From the NCBI GenBank assembly GCA_004558035.1, contig SFEJ01000048.1:1-9970 (forward strand): DNA of 9,970 nucleotides. The letters run 5' to 3'. The notes beneath the pieces are model-generated. The model worked only from the letters and a program-made list of their open reading frames with translations. It made no database searches and was not told the DNA's origin. A program made the position numbers and the translations under genes. This document shows, one piece after another, positions 1-6,849 of this stretch; position 1 is the stretch's first letter; every line of letters starts with the position of its first letter. Origin of the DNA: Opitutia bacterium. Lineage in GTDB: Bacteria > Verrucomicrobiota > Verrucomicrobiae > Opitutales > UBA953.

Positions 1-15
1 AGTAATTACCTTTTA

Positions 16-34
16 AACTCCTCAACTCCTGAAC
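16..34. repeat. Tandem 8-base unit just downstream of the PEP-CTERM gene
   Basis: AACTCCTC (16-23) is followed directly by AACTCCTG (24-31) and AAC. Read on the minus strand this gives GGAGTT-type units followed by TTAAAAGGT, which resembles the purine-rich octamer arrays in the other gaps of this window. It starts a few bases after the stop codon of the large PEP-CTERM gene, in its 3' untranslated region. It has no clear stem and U-tract, so I do not call it a terminator. The window edge cuts the region. Confidence 0.4.
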
Positions 35-36
35 TT

Positions 37-3000
37 TTAAGCTTTCTTCCGGCGGCGGCGCGTTCCCGCGAGCGCGAGCGCCCCGAGACCCGCCAACAGC
101 CCGAACGTGCTCGGCTCCGGAATCGTCAACGTCAGCCGCAGCGTGTTGCCCGAATAGCTGAGCGACTGCGTCCAACCTTCGTCCCAGTTCTTCAGCGAAA
201 TCGCAGAACCGAGAAGCCTGTCGACATTGTCCGCCGTAACAGCCTCACTGTTGTAGCTCAACGCCACGCCGGAAACGAGATCCAGTACGATTTTTTCCTG
301 ATTCGCGTCCTGCCCGAGCATGTCGACGACGATTTCCGCTCCGCGTGCGAGCTGAATCGCGCCGTTCGTAGTCGTGGTCACACCATCCGTCGTAGTCGTC
401 TTCATCATGTCGACGGTCGTCCCCGCGACGAAGCCGAGCGTCGCGTTCTCCGAAACGCTGATCGTTCCTCCCTTGCCGAGCGCCGTCGTCGACGCAGCAA
501 TCAAGGTGCCTTCCGTGACACTGCCGCCCGACGTCCAGTACTGATTGTCGCCGGTCAGCTTCATCGTTCCCGCGCCGGATTTCGTAAGCGTCGGCTCCCA
601 GATGTCCCCAACGGTAAATTGTGCGCGGCTCGTCAGTCGCCCGGAAACGAGCAGATCCACTCCGTCCGCAGTCGTCCCCGACGCAACGTCGAAGGAACCT
701 TTCTTCCGAAGACCGATATCCGCGGAAATAACCGCCGTCGTATCCGACGCCAAGGTCGTAACGCCCGCCGTCGTCGTATTGGTGTTGAACAAATCGAACT
801 TCGCGTTGGAAACTCCGTTTTTCGCGGTAATTTTCCCGCCCTGAAGCACAATACCGTCCTTCATGTTGAACGTCTGATTCTGACCGCTTTGCGTCGCGTC
901 CGTTCCGATTTCGAGCACTCCGCCCTTGTTGATCACAAGCTTATAAATGACGTCGGTCGTATCCGTTCCCTCTCTGTTCCCGTACCCCGTGGCGTCGCCG
1001 CCGGTCAGCTTGACCGTGCCGCCGTCGTTGATAGCGAGCACACCCCGAAGATATGAGGCTGCGGTGCTCACCGCGCCTAACACCAACACGCCGCCGTTAC
1101 CGACGGTCGTACCGTCCGTGGTGCTCGTTGTGCCGCCGGTAATGTTCAAGGTTCCTCCAGAAACAGTCAGAGCAGTAAAACTTTTCGTTCCTGAAGAAAT
1201 AGTAGCCGTCCCCTTGCCGCTTTTTTCGATGCTCCCCGCCGCGTTCGCCTTGAGGAAAACATCCCCTGTCAACGCAAGACTTGCTCCTTCCGCAACATTA
1301 AGCGTCACAACAGCGTCCCCACGGAGTCTGGTTTTTGCCGAAATCGTCGATTCACCGGTAACGTTGACGACGCGGCTATCGAAAAAGTCCAACGCGCCGT
1401 TATCGCCTTCTCCCGTTCCCGTAATCGTACCGCCGTTCAGCTTGAAGAGGTCTCCATTACTGCTTTCGCCAATGGAGACGCGCTTGTCGTTCAACGCAAG
1501 CGTCCCGGAAATGTCGTACGACGCCGCAGACGACCACCTCGCCATATCGTTGGAGCGAATGGACAGCGTCGCGCCGCTCGCAACGTTGAAAGATTCCACG
1601 CCCTTTCCATGCTCATCTGAAGTTTCGCCGTAAAGTTCGAGCGTTCCCGCCGAGACCGTGACTTTCGCGATTTTGTTCGCCGCATTGGAGACAACCGCCG
1701 CGCCCGCCCCGGTTTTCGTGATTTCCACGACTTTGTTCGAACCGTTTGCGAATTCGCCGGAGAGCGTCAGCGTTTTGTCCTGCGCGGCTTCGAGCGTAAG
1801 CCCGTTCGTCGCGGAAACGGTGATTGCGCCGCTCGCAATTGTAGCGTTGTCCGTCGCCGAGAACGTGTAGCCGTCCACAGAAACCGTAATCGTGCCGACC
1901 GTGAGATTTCCGCCGATGGAAACGTTCTTGTTCGCCGCGGCGTCGTTGAATGTCACGTTGTCGCGCATGTAGAACGCGTCGGATTTGTCTTCCGTGCTCA
2001 GCGCGGAATTCGTCCAGATTTTATTTCCAGCGTTGTTCGCATCCCAAATGTTGCCGTTTTCAGCGGCAGTTCCCGCCCAGACGAGGTTGGCGGCCGTGCC
2101 GAGCGTAATGGAGACCTGCCCGTTCGTCGAGGAATTGACTTCCGAACGCCCGGAGATGACTGCACCGCCAACAATGAAATTTTTTACCTTCAGCTGATCC
2201 CAGTTGCTGAAAGTACCGCTACCCGACGCAATGGCGAGCGTCACGGCATTGTTCGTGAACAGAGAACTCGCCAAATCGAAAATAACGCTTTCAGTCACCA
2301 CGGAAAGCGTTCCAGATGTTCCGGTGAACGAAATCTGATTTTCCGCGGAGATTTTCATTTTGCCCGCAAGCTCGAGTTCTCCGCCGGAAATTTCCACATT
2401 TCCGGAAATTGTGCCGGTACTCGCGAGACTCAGCTTCCCCGCCTCGACGATCGTTCCGCCAGAATATGTGTTGTTTCCGGTAAGCGAAAGCGTGCCTTCG
2501 CCGGTTTTTCTCAGTTTCCCGTCCCCGCCCAACACCTGATTAACCGTAACAGTATTGCCGTTCGTATCAAAAGTCGTTCCCGTCGTCGAATCCGCCAGCG
2601 AGGTCGTTCCGGCATTCGCGACAGTAAAATTCGCCGTAGCAAGAATCGTCATCGCGCCGAATTTAGCCGTGTAGCCCCAATTGTTGTCGTGCACGATACC
2701 TCCGGAACCGACTTTCAAGGTCACTCCGGAGATGTCGTACGTCCCACAATTGCCTAAGTCGACCCTCTCCGCAGAAATCGTCCCGTTACCGGAAATCGTG
2801 TTTGTTACGCCGCCAGTTCCGTACTGAAATGTGCCCGAAACATTTAATTCGCCGTCGACGGTAAGCTCTTTCAAGCCCCATCCGTTGGAGAATGCCGTCG
2901 CATTGACGGTTACGCCTTCGTTGATGGTGATGGAAGCAGAATCTGCACGCACTCCGTTTACAGTCGAGAGCGTGCCGATATCGTAAGAGAAGGTCGTTTC

Positions 3001-3273
3001 GGTACTGCCGTCGGCAAGCGCAAAAACCAGCCCCCCAGAGCTTTTCATGTTGATGGCGATAGAGCCACTTTCGGTTTTCGGAGTCAAGTCTCCAGCGAGC
3101 GTTACGGTTCCCGAGCTAGCGACATTCAGTGTATCGACAGCCCCCGCCAAACTAATGTCATACGCGCCGGAGTCATAAGTCGACGTATCAATGGGCGTAA
3201 CATCCGCCCACGCGGTCGCGCTCATCGTCGCGGCGGCGAGGAGGGAGGTGAGGAATAATTTTCGAGTATTCAT
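37..3273 (-). CDS. Giant secreted protein with autotransporter-type beta-strand repeats and a PEP-CTERM sorting tail
   Basis: The protein has 1078 residues. It begins with a Sec signal peptide (MNTRKLF, a hydrophobic stretch to about residue 19, likely cleavage after AWA at 21-23). A long Gly/Thr/Ser/Asn-rich body of beta-helix character follows. Two copies of the autotransporter-associated repeat (K-x-G-x-G-T-x-x-L-T-G-x-N-x-Y) are clear, at about 250-285 and 895-928, with weaker ones between. The C-terminus is a textbook PEP-CTERM signal: IPEPST at 1051-1056, a short hydrophobic helix, then TRRRRKKA. In known systems an exosortase recognises this tail, removes it and hands the protein to the cell surface or extracellular matrix. 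No exosortase gene is in the window. There is no outer-membrane beta-barrel domain, so it is not a true autotransporter. Adhesion or a matrix role is inference. The ATG at 3271-3273 places the signal peptide correctly; it has an A-rich upstream region and no Shine-Dalgarno sequence. Base composition is visibly less GC-rich than ispD next door. Confidence 0.9.
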   Translation of the reverse strand: MNTRKLFLTSLLAAATMSATAWADVTPIDTSTYDSGAYDISLAGAVDTLNVASSGTVTLAGDLTPKTESGSIAINMKSSGGLVFALADGSTETTFSYDIGTLSTVNGVRADSASITINEGVTVNATAFSNGWGLKELTVDGELNVSGTFQYGTGGVTNTISGNGTISAERVDLGNCGTYDISGVTLKVGSGGIVHDNNWGYTAKFGAMTILATANFTVANAGTTSLADSTTGTTFDTNGNTVTVNQVLGGDGKLRKTGEGTLSLTGNNTYSGGTIVEAGKLSLASTGTISGNVEISGGELELAGKMKISAENQISFTGTSGTLSVVTESVIFDLASSLFTNNAVTLAIASGSGTFSNWDQLKVKNFIVGGAVISGRSEVNSSTNGQVSITLGTAANLVWAGTAAENGNIWDANNAGNKIWTNSALSTEDKSDAFYMRDNVTFNDAAANKNVSIGGNLTVGTITVSVDGYTFSATDNATIASGAITVSATNGLTLEAAQDKTLTLSGEFANGSNKVVEITKTGAGAAVVSNAANKIAKVTVSAGTLELYGETSDEHGKGVESFNVASGATLSIRSNDMARWSSAASYDISGTLALNDKRVSIGESSNGDLFKLNGGTITGTGEGDNGALDFFDSRVVNVTGESTISAKTRLRGDAVVTLNVAEGASLALTGDVFLKANAAGSIEKSGKGTATISSGTKSFTALTVSGGTLNITGGTTSTTDGTTVGNGGVLVLGAVSTAASYLRGVLAINDGGTVKLTGGDATGYGNREGTDTTDVIYKLVINKGGVLEIGTDATQSGQNQTFNMKDGIVLQGGKITAKNGVSNAKFDLFNTNTTTAGVTTLASDTTAVISADIGLRKKGSFDVASGTTADGVDLLVSGRLTSRAQFTVGDIWEPTLTKSGAGTMKLTGDNQYWTSGGSVTEGTLIAASTTALGKGGTISVSENATLGFVAGTTVDMMKTTTTDGVTTTTNGAIQLARGAEIVVDMLGQDANQEKIVLDLVSGVALSYNSEAVTADNVDRLLGSAISLKNWDEGWTQSLSYSGNTLRLTLTIPEPSTFGLLAGLGALALAGTRRRRKKA

Positions 3274-3421
3274 TTTCTTAGTTTTTGGATTTTCGTGTGT
3301 TTAAATGGTTTCGTGCACGGACGCGAAAACGCCGCCCGAGCCCGGATTCGGGGCGCAGGCGAGGAGGATTTCACCGCAGTTTCTTGCTGGAATCGGCGTC
3401 ATTTGTCTTCTTGTGCGTGCG

Positions 3422-3439
3422 ATTTTCCTGTCGGAAAAT
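3422..3439 (-). promoter_or_regulatory. Perfect hairpin in the presumed leader of the PEP-CTERM gene
   Basis: ATTTTCC (3422-3428) and GGAAAAT (3433-3439) are perfect 7-base complements around a 4-base loop. Ten bases further on, TCATGA-TCGG-TCATGA (3449-3464) forms a second dyad, with each hexamer itself a palindrome. These lie 150-190 bases before the start codon. They could be an operator or an RNA structure, but the stem is short and AT-rich, so chance is possible. Confidence 0.3.
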
Positions 3440-3492
3440 TTTCTGAAATCATGATCGGTCATGAATACCGGGGGGTAAACGCCGCGCAGCCC

Positions 3493-3522
3493 TTTATTCA
3501 TCACGATTTGTCAAACAATCAA
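3493..3522 (-). promoter_or_regulatory. Weak sigma70-like promoter candidate for the PEP-CTERM gene
   Basis: On the minus strand TTGATT (plus 3517-3522) is followed after 18 bases by AATAAA (plus 3493-3498), with 4 of 6 matches to each consensus box. It would give a leader of about 215 bases. A perfect TTGACA sits nearby (plus 3509-3514) but has no -10 box at a proper distance. This is the best candidate seen, not a firm call. Confidence 0.2.
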
Positions 3523-3538
3523 ATATAAGTTCGATTTT

Positions 3539-3750
3539 CAACGCAAAGAACGCAAAGACTTTGACTGCAAAGTCAACGGAAGTTAAAGAAAGTTCTTCAA
3601 CCACGAATTGACACGAATTTTCACGAATTTCGGGTAAACAACATCACGCGGGGCGCGTAGCGGCTCGCTTTCCTGAAAACTCTGTGCTGCTTTGCGTTCT
3701 TTGCGTTAAACCTTTGTTGAAATTCCGTGCTTTTCCGTGTTTTCCGTGGT
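3539..3750. repeat. Composite intergenic inverted repeat of short periodic units
   Basis: AACGCAAAGAACGCAAAG (3540-3557) is repeated as an exact 18-base inverted copy at 3690-3707, 132 bases apart. Each arm is itself two copies of a nine-base unit. Overlapping the left arm, GACTTTG (3557-3563) pairs with CAAAGTC (3568-3574). Inside lies CACGAATT three times at exact 10-base spacing (3602, 3612, 3622). Outside the right arm TTCCGTG occurs three times (3723, 3733, 3742) at 10 and 9 base spacing, which read on the other strand resembles the CACGAA units. The element fills the gap between ispD and the surface-protein gene. No open frame or transposase is present. It may be a non-autonomous mobile or dispersed repeat. 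Confidence 0.65.
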
Positions 3751-3775
3751 CAAAAATTTGGGCTTGCAGCGGTAT

Positions 3776-4498
3776 TCATGACCGGTGGGGGAGGAGGGCG
3801 GCGGCGAGGAGGAGGTCCTGCGGGCAGGTGATTTTCGGGTTCGGGGCGAAGTTTTCGACGAGGGCGACCGGGGCGGCGAACGCCGAGACGTCGTCGGTGA
3901 CGACGCGGTTTTCGGCGACGGCGCGTTCGTAGGCGTCGAGGATTTTCCCGAGCGGGAACGCCTGGGGCGTCTCGGTCTCCCAGAGACGGGAGCGGTCGAG
4001 GTCTTCCTGCGCGCAGGCGACGCCGGGCGGCGTTCCCGCGGGCACGCGCTTCACGGTGTTCACGCAGCGGTGCGCGAGGACGGCGGCGCCTTCGCGGCGG
4101 GCGGTTTCGAGGACGGCGCGAAGGGCGTCGGGCGCGACGAGGGGGCGGGCGGCGTCGTGGATCAGCGCGACGGCGTCGTCGGGCGCGCCGTGTTCCCGCG
4201 CGGCGCGGAGGCCGTTGAGGACGGAATCGCGGCGTTCGGCGCCTCCGCGGCAAAAGAGGCGCAGCGGGAACGCGTCGGGCGCGAGGTGCGCGGCGAGGGT
4301 TTCGCGGACGGCGGCTTCCTGGGCGTCGTCGCGGCAGACGAAGACGGCGGCTCGGGCGACGCCGCTTTCGGCGAAGGCGCGGACGGCGCGCGCGAGGACG
4401 GGCACGCCCGCGATCGGCGCGAAGATTTTGTCGGCGACGACGCCGCGCATGCGCGAGCCGGAACCGCCGGCGAGGAAAAGGACGAAGGAGGAAAACAT
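3776..4498 (-). CDS. ispD: 2-C-methyl-D-erythritol 4-phosphate cytidylyltransferase
   Basis: This is the third enzyme of the MEP (non-mevalonate) isoprenoid pathway. It joins CTP and methylerythritol 4-phosphate to give CDP-ME and pyrophosphate in the cytosol. The 240-residue length fits the family (E. coli about 236). All signatures are present in order: the nucleotide-binding loop LAGGSGSRM at 9-17 with Arg16 and Lys24, GGAERRDSVLNGL at 85-97, IHDAARP at 113-119 with Asp115, NTVK at 147-150 with Thr148, TPQAF at 177-181, TDDVSA at 201-206, and the C-terminal PNPKIT with Lys222. Nothing essential looks missing. The start at 4496-4498 leaves the expected few residues before the first strand. 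There is no Shine-Dalgarno sequence; the bases ahead are pyrimidine-rich on the coding strand. It is probably a stand-alone gene, as it is separated by repeat-bearing gaps on both sides and ispF is not adjacent. Confidence 0.96.
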   Translation of the reverse strand: MFSSFVLFLAGGSGSRMRGVVADKIFAPIAGVPVLARAVRAFAESGVARAAVFVCRDDAQEAAVRETLAAHLAPDAFPLRLFCRGGAERRDSVLNGLRAAREHGAPDDAVALIHDAARPLVAPDALRAVLETARREGAAVLAHRCVNTVKRVPAGTPPGVACAQEDLDRSRLWETETPQAFPLGKILDAYERAVAENRVVTDDVSAFAAPVALVENFAPNPKITCPQDLLLAAALLPHRS

Positions 4499-4504
4499 GG
4501 GAAA

Positions 4505-4633
4505 GGTGATGAGGTTATGTGGGAGGTTAAAAGGTTAGGAGGTTAAAAGGTTAGGAAAGGTGATGGGGTTATGGAAGTCGGGAGGCGCAATCTTTAAACT
4601 TTAACCCTTAACCTTTAACCTCTTAACCTTTAA
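4505..4633. repeat. GGTTA octamer array facing an inverted TTAACC array
   Basis: This fills the gap between the M60-like gene and ispD. On the plus strand GGTGATGA and GGTTATGT (4505-4520) lead into an exact 16-base tandem duplication, AGGTTAAAAGGTTAGG at 4524-4539 and 4540-4555. GGTGATGG and GGTTATGG follow. After a short spacer the complementary orientation appears as four TTAACC units (4601, 4608, 4615, 4623). The two halves could fold into an imperfect long stem in the transcript between the two genes. The role is unknown: it could be a dispersed repeat, a weak terminator or an mRNA-stabilising structure. Confidence 0.65.
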
Positions 4634-4647
4634 TTAGCCCCTTCTTC

Positions 4648-6633
4648 TCAGACCCGGATTTTCTTTTTCGGGGCGGGCGGCGGCGGCGCTTCGTCGTCGG
4701 CGGGAACGGGAGCGGGCTCGCCGTCCGTTTCCGCGTCCGCGGCGTCGGCGGCATCGTCGTCTTCCCAGGCGTCGAGGTCGATGAATTCGGGCTCGGTTTC
4801 CTCGGGCGGGACGTAGTCGTCGAAGAAGACGTCGATCCCGCCGAGCGGGGCGTCGCCGAGGAAGCAGTCCGCGCTGGGTTTGTCCATCCCGAGGGCGGGC
4901 GGGAAGTTTTTCGGGGAAAACCTGCGGAGCTTGCCGAGGCGGTTTTCGAGGCGTTTGGAATACTCGATGCCGAAGTGGGCGAAGTAGGGCCCGAGATTGG
5001 TCTTCGCGGCGCGGGACCAGGCGGTGACGAAGGTTTCCGCCTTTTCGAGCTCGGTGTCCGCGGGCGGTTTTTTGGCGTTGTTGTAAACGTCGAGCGCCTT
5101 GGCGAGGACGTTCCAGCCGAAGGTTTCGGCGGGCGTGATGAGGCCGCCGATGATTTCGGGCGTTCCCGCCTCGGCGGGGTGCGTGAGGGCGGAGGACTGG
5201 AGCGCGGCGACGTCGAAGAACGCGGAGGGCTTTTTGCCGGTCGCGGTCTCCATGCACGCGAGGGCGAGGAGCGCGGCGGGGGCGTCCTTGTTGCCGTTGA
5301 GCGTCCAGGCGTCGCGCACGCGGTTGCGCGCGAGGTGGAAGAAGAGCGGCCAGAATCCGTCTTTGCGGATTTTTTCGAGGTCGGCGAAGGCGGGCGCGAG
5401 TTCGAGCGGGAGGACGATCACGTCGCCGCCGTGGGCGAAGAATTCGGTGCAGTCCGCGTCGAAGACGACGCGTTCGCGGGATTTGCGGGGCTTCGTTCCC
5501 GTGAGCTTGTCGAGGGCCTCGACGGTCTTGTCCCAGAATTCGACGAGGGGTTTCGGGTTTTCGAGACGGCGCGCGACGGCGGACGGGATCGTGGCGATGA
5601 AGCGGTTGCCGGCGATTTCCGCCCAGGGCGCGGGCGCGAGGCGGAGGTGCTCCCATTCCTGGGGCTTGGTTTCGCCGAGCTCGTAGAAGGGCATTTCGAC
5701 GACGCCGACGAACTCGAAGCGCGCGTAGCGGGGCACGCGCGGCTGGTCGCCCGAGGAGATTTTGCTGCGCGTCGGCGGCGCGGGAGCCTCGACATAGATC
5801 GGGCCGCCGAAGGGATTGGCGATTTCGACGGTGGAATCGCCGACGTAAAATTCGCGCACGACGGCGGGGAAGCGTTTCCAGGCGTTCTTTTTTCTGCCTT
5901 CGAGCAGGTTGTCCGTGTGCGCGCCGACGCGGATGCGGTAGCCGGTGCCGACGCCGGCGCTCGAGACGTGCACGCGGATGATTTCGCCCGGCGGCGCGTA
6001 GAGCCCGGCGCCCTGCCATTCGCGGATTTCGTTGTCGGTCTTGAAGGCTTTGTTGACGCGCGGGATTTCCTCGGGAACGGCGCCGGGGAAGACGTCCGCC
6101 GCCGGGTGGGCGACGATTTCGCGCGGCGGCAGCCTGAGGAATTCCTTGAGGTCCTTGCCGCGCTGTTCGCGGGCTTTTTCCGCCTCGGATTTTTCCTTGC
6201 GGGCGGCGCGGCGCAGGGCGTCCTCGCGCTCGCGTTCGTCGAAGAGCATGCGTTCCCGCGCGTCGCGTTCCGCCTTGCGGCGCAGGGCGGCTTCCTTCTT
6301 CGCGGCGAGCATGGCGTCGCGCGCCTCCTTGGCGCGTTTTTTGTCGGCGACGCGCTGTTCGTTTTCGGTGAGGCGCTCGACGATCATCTTGCGCTTCGCG
6401 GGGCGCTGGACGGCGATTTCCGCGGGAAAGGGATTTTCGGGCGTGGGGACGATTTCGTTGACGCGCGCGCAGAGCTCGCTTTCGACGTTGTTGACGATGA
6501 CGCGGCCGGCCTTGGCGCGCCTGGATTCGAAGACGGGCTCGTCGGCGGCTTCGGGCGCGTCGTCGGCGAAGAGCGTTCCCGCGGCGAAGAGCGCGGCGAG
6601 GAGGAGGAGGATTTTTTCGGGGGAGGCGGTCAT
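4648..6633 (-). CDS. Secreted M60-like (mucin peptidase fold) protein with a lost HExxH zinc site
   Basis: The protein has 661 residues. A signal peptide spans about 1-23 (KILLLLAALFAAG, LFA before DDAPE). A highly charged Lys/Arg/Glu/Ala-rich helix, probably a coiled coil, covers about 84-165. The M60-like domain runs about 205-565. Its family signatures are clear: GLYAPPGEIIRVHV at 210-223, RVGAHTDNL at 235-243, WKRFP at 252-256, IANPFGGPIYVEAP at 271-284, FWDKTVEALDKLTG at 366-379 and a final AWSRAAKTNLGPYFAHFGI. M60 enzymes are zinc peptidases, often acting on mucin-type glycoproteins, with HExxH and a later Glu. Here the matching stretch reads F432-H-L-A-R436-N and the later acidic position is Asp450, so both zinc histidines and the catalytic Glu are replaced. 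The frame is intact, so it is probably a non-catalytic binding protein rather than a decayed gene. The tail (607-661) is acidic, then Pro/Ala-rich, ending in KKKIRV. No Shine-Dalgarno sequence precedes the ATG; the start was chosen because it gives the signal peptide. Confidence 0.82.
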   Translation of the reverse strand: MTASPEKILLLLAALFAAGTLFADDAPEAADEPVFESRRAKAGRVIVNNVESELCARVNEIVPTPENPFPAEIAVQRPAKRKMIVERLTENEQRVADKKRAKEARDAMLAAKKEAALRRKAERDARERMLFDEREREDALRRAARKEKSEAEKAREQRGKDLKEFLRLPPREIVAHPAADVFPGAVPEEIPRVNKAFKTDNEIREWQGAGLYAPPGEIIRVHVSSAGVGTGYRIRVGAHTDNLLEGRKKNAWKRFPAVVREFYVGDSTVEIANPFGGPIYVEAPAPPTRSKISSGDQPRVPRYARFEFVGVVEMPFYELGETKPQEWEHLRLAPAPWAEIAGNRFIATIPSAVARRLENPKPLVEFWDKTVEALDKLTGTKPRKSRERVVFDADCTEFFAHGGDVIVLPLELAPAFADLEKIRKDGFWPLFFHLARNRVRDAWTLNGNKDAPAALLALACMETATGKKPSAFFDVAALQSSALTHPAEAGTPEIIGGLITPAETFGWNVLAKALDVYNNAKKPPADTELEKAETFVTAWSRAAKTNLGPYFAHFGIEYSKRLENRLGKLRRFSPKNFPPALGMDKPSADCFLGDAPLGGIDVFFDDYVPPEETEPEFIDLDAWEDDDAADAADAETDGEPAPVPADDEAPPPPAPKKKIRV

Positions 6634-6659
6634 CGGGGCGTAAGGTCCGGGGAAAGAAA

Positions 6660-6809
6660 GGTTATGAGGTTATAAGGTTATGAGGTTATGGAGGTTATGG
6701 AGGTTATGGAGGTTGATTGCGTTCGGCGGAGCCGAAAGGATTTCAAAATTTTTCGCGAAGCGAAAGGCAATGAACTTCCATAACCTCATGACCTCGTCAC
6801 TCCATAACC
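6660..6809. repeat. GGTTATG array, two GC hairpins and an inverted CCATAACC array
   Basis: Six head-to-tail units start at 6660: GGTTATGA, GGTTATAA, GGTTATGA, then three exact GGTTATGGA units (6684-6710), and a degenerate seventh (6711-6719). Two stem-loops of the same build follow: TTCGGC-GGA-GCCGAA (6722-6736) and TTTCGC-GAA-GCGAAA (6751-6765). The inverted form of the array unit then appears as TCCATAACC (6777-6785), TCATGACC (6786-6793) and TCCATAACC (6801-6809). The whole is a large imperfect inverted repeat filling the gap between the AEC permease gene and the M60-like gene, like the array at 4505-4633. The hairpins lack a good U-tract on the minus strand, so termination is possible but not shown. 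The remaining bases to 6849 hold a doubled CTCCTGT (6819-6832). Confidence 0.7.
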
Positions 6810-6849
6810 TTTTCGCGTCTCCTGTCTCCTGTCTCGCGTCACCTGCTCC

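Larger units (their letters stand above)
3274..3539 (-). other. Upstream region of the PEP-CTERM gene, no gene seen
   Basis: These 266 bases are AT-richer than the neighbouring genes. They hold a perfect small hairpin (3422-3439), two TCATGA hexamers separated by TCGG (3449-3464) and a weak promoter candidate (3493-3522). Open frames on both strands here have no recognisable product and use codons unlike the neighbours, such as repeated AGA. It is best read as the promoter and long 5' leader of the surface-protein gene. I could not match it to a known riboswitch. Confidence 0.5.

Noticed and set aside
37..3273. True type V autotransporter
   Set aside because: The C-terminus is a PEP-CTERM tail with a single hydrophobic helix and an Arg/Lys end; there is no beta-barrel domain.
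3301..3504. Minus-strand 67-codon open frame upstream of the PEP-CTERM gene
   Set aside because: No recognisable domain, repeated AGA codons unlike the high-GC neighbours, and it contains the hairpin and dyad. A small protein is not excluded, but I cannot support one.
3509..3514. Perfect TTGACA on the minus strand upstream of the PEP-CTERM gene
   Set aside because: At 16-18 bases downstream there is only GC-rich sequence with no -10 box; the closest AT-rich hexamer is 10 bases away.
3785..4546. Plus-strand open frame over ispD (253 codons)
   Set aside because: Gly/Asp/Glu/Val/Arg low-complexity translation antisense to a complete ispD with every catalytic motif.
4634..6019. Long Arg/Pro-rich open frame in another phase of the minus strand (461 codons)
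   Set aside because: It overlaps the M60-like gene in a shifted frame and is almost entirely Arg, Pro, Ala and Gly. It is a high-GC shadow, and the M60 domain needs no frameshift to align.
4975..6675. Long plus-strand open frame (566 codons) antisense to the M60-like gene
   Set aside because: Its translation is a low-complexity Gly/Arg/Glu/Val/Phe mixture typical of the mirror of a high-GC gene, while the minus strand gives a protein with signal peptide and M60 signatures.
6660..6719. Possible CRISPR array
   Set aside because: Units are 8-9 bases with no spacers; this is a simple tandem repeat.
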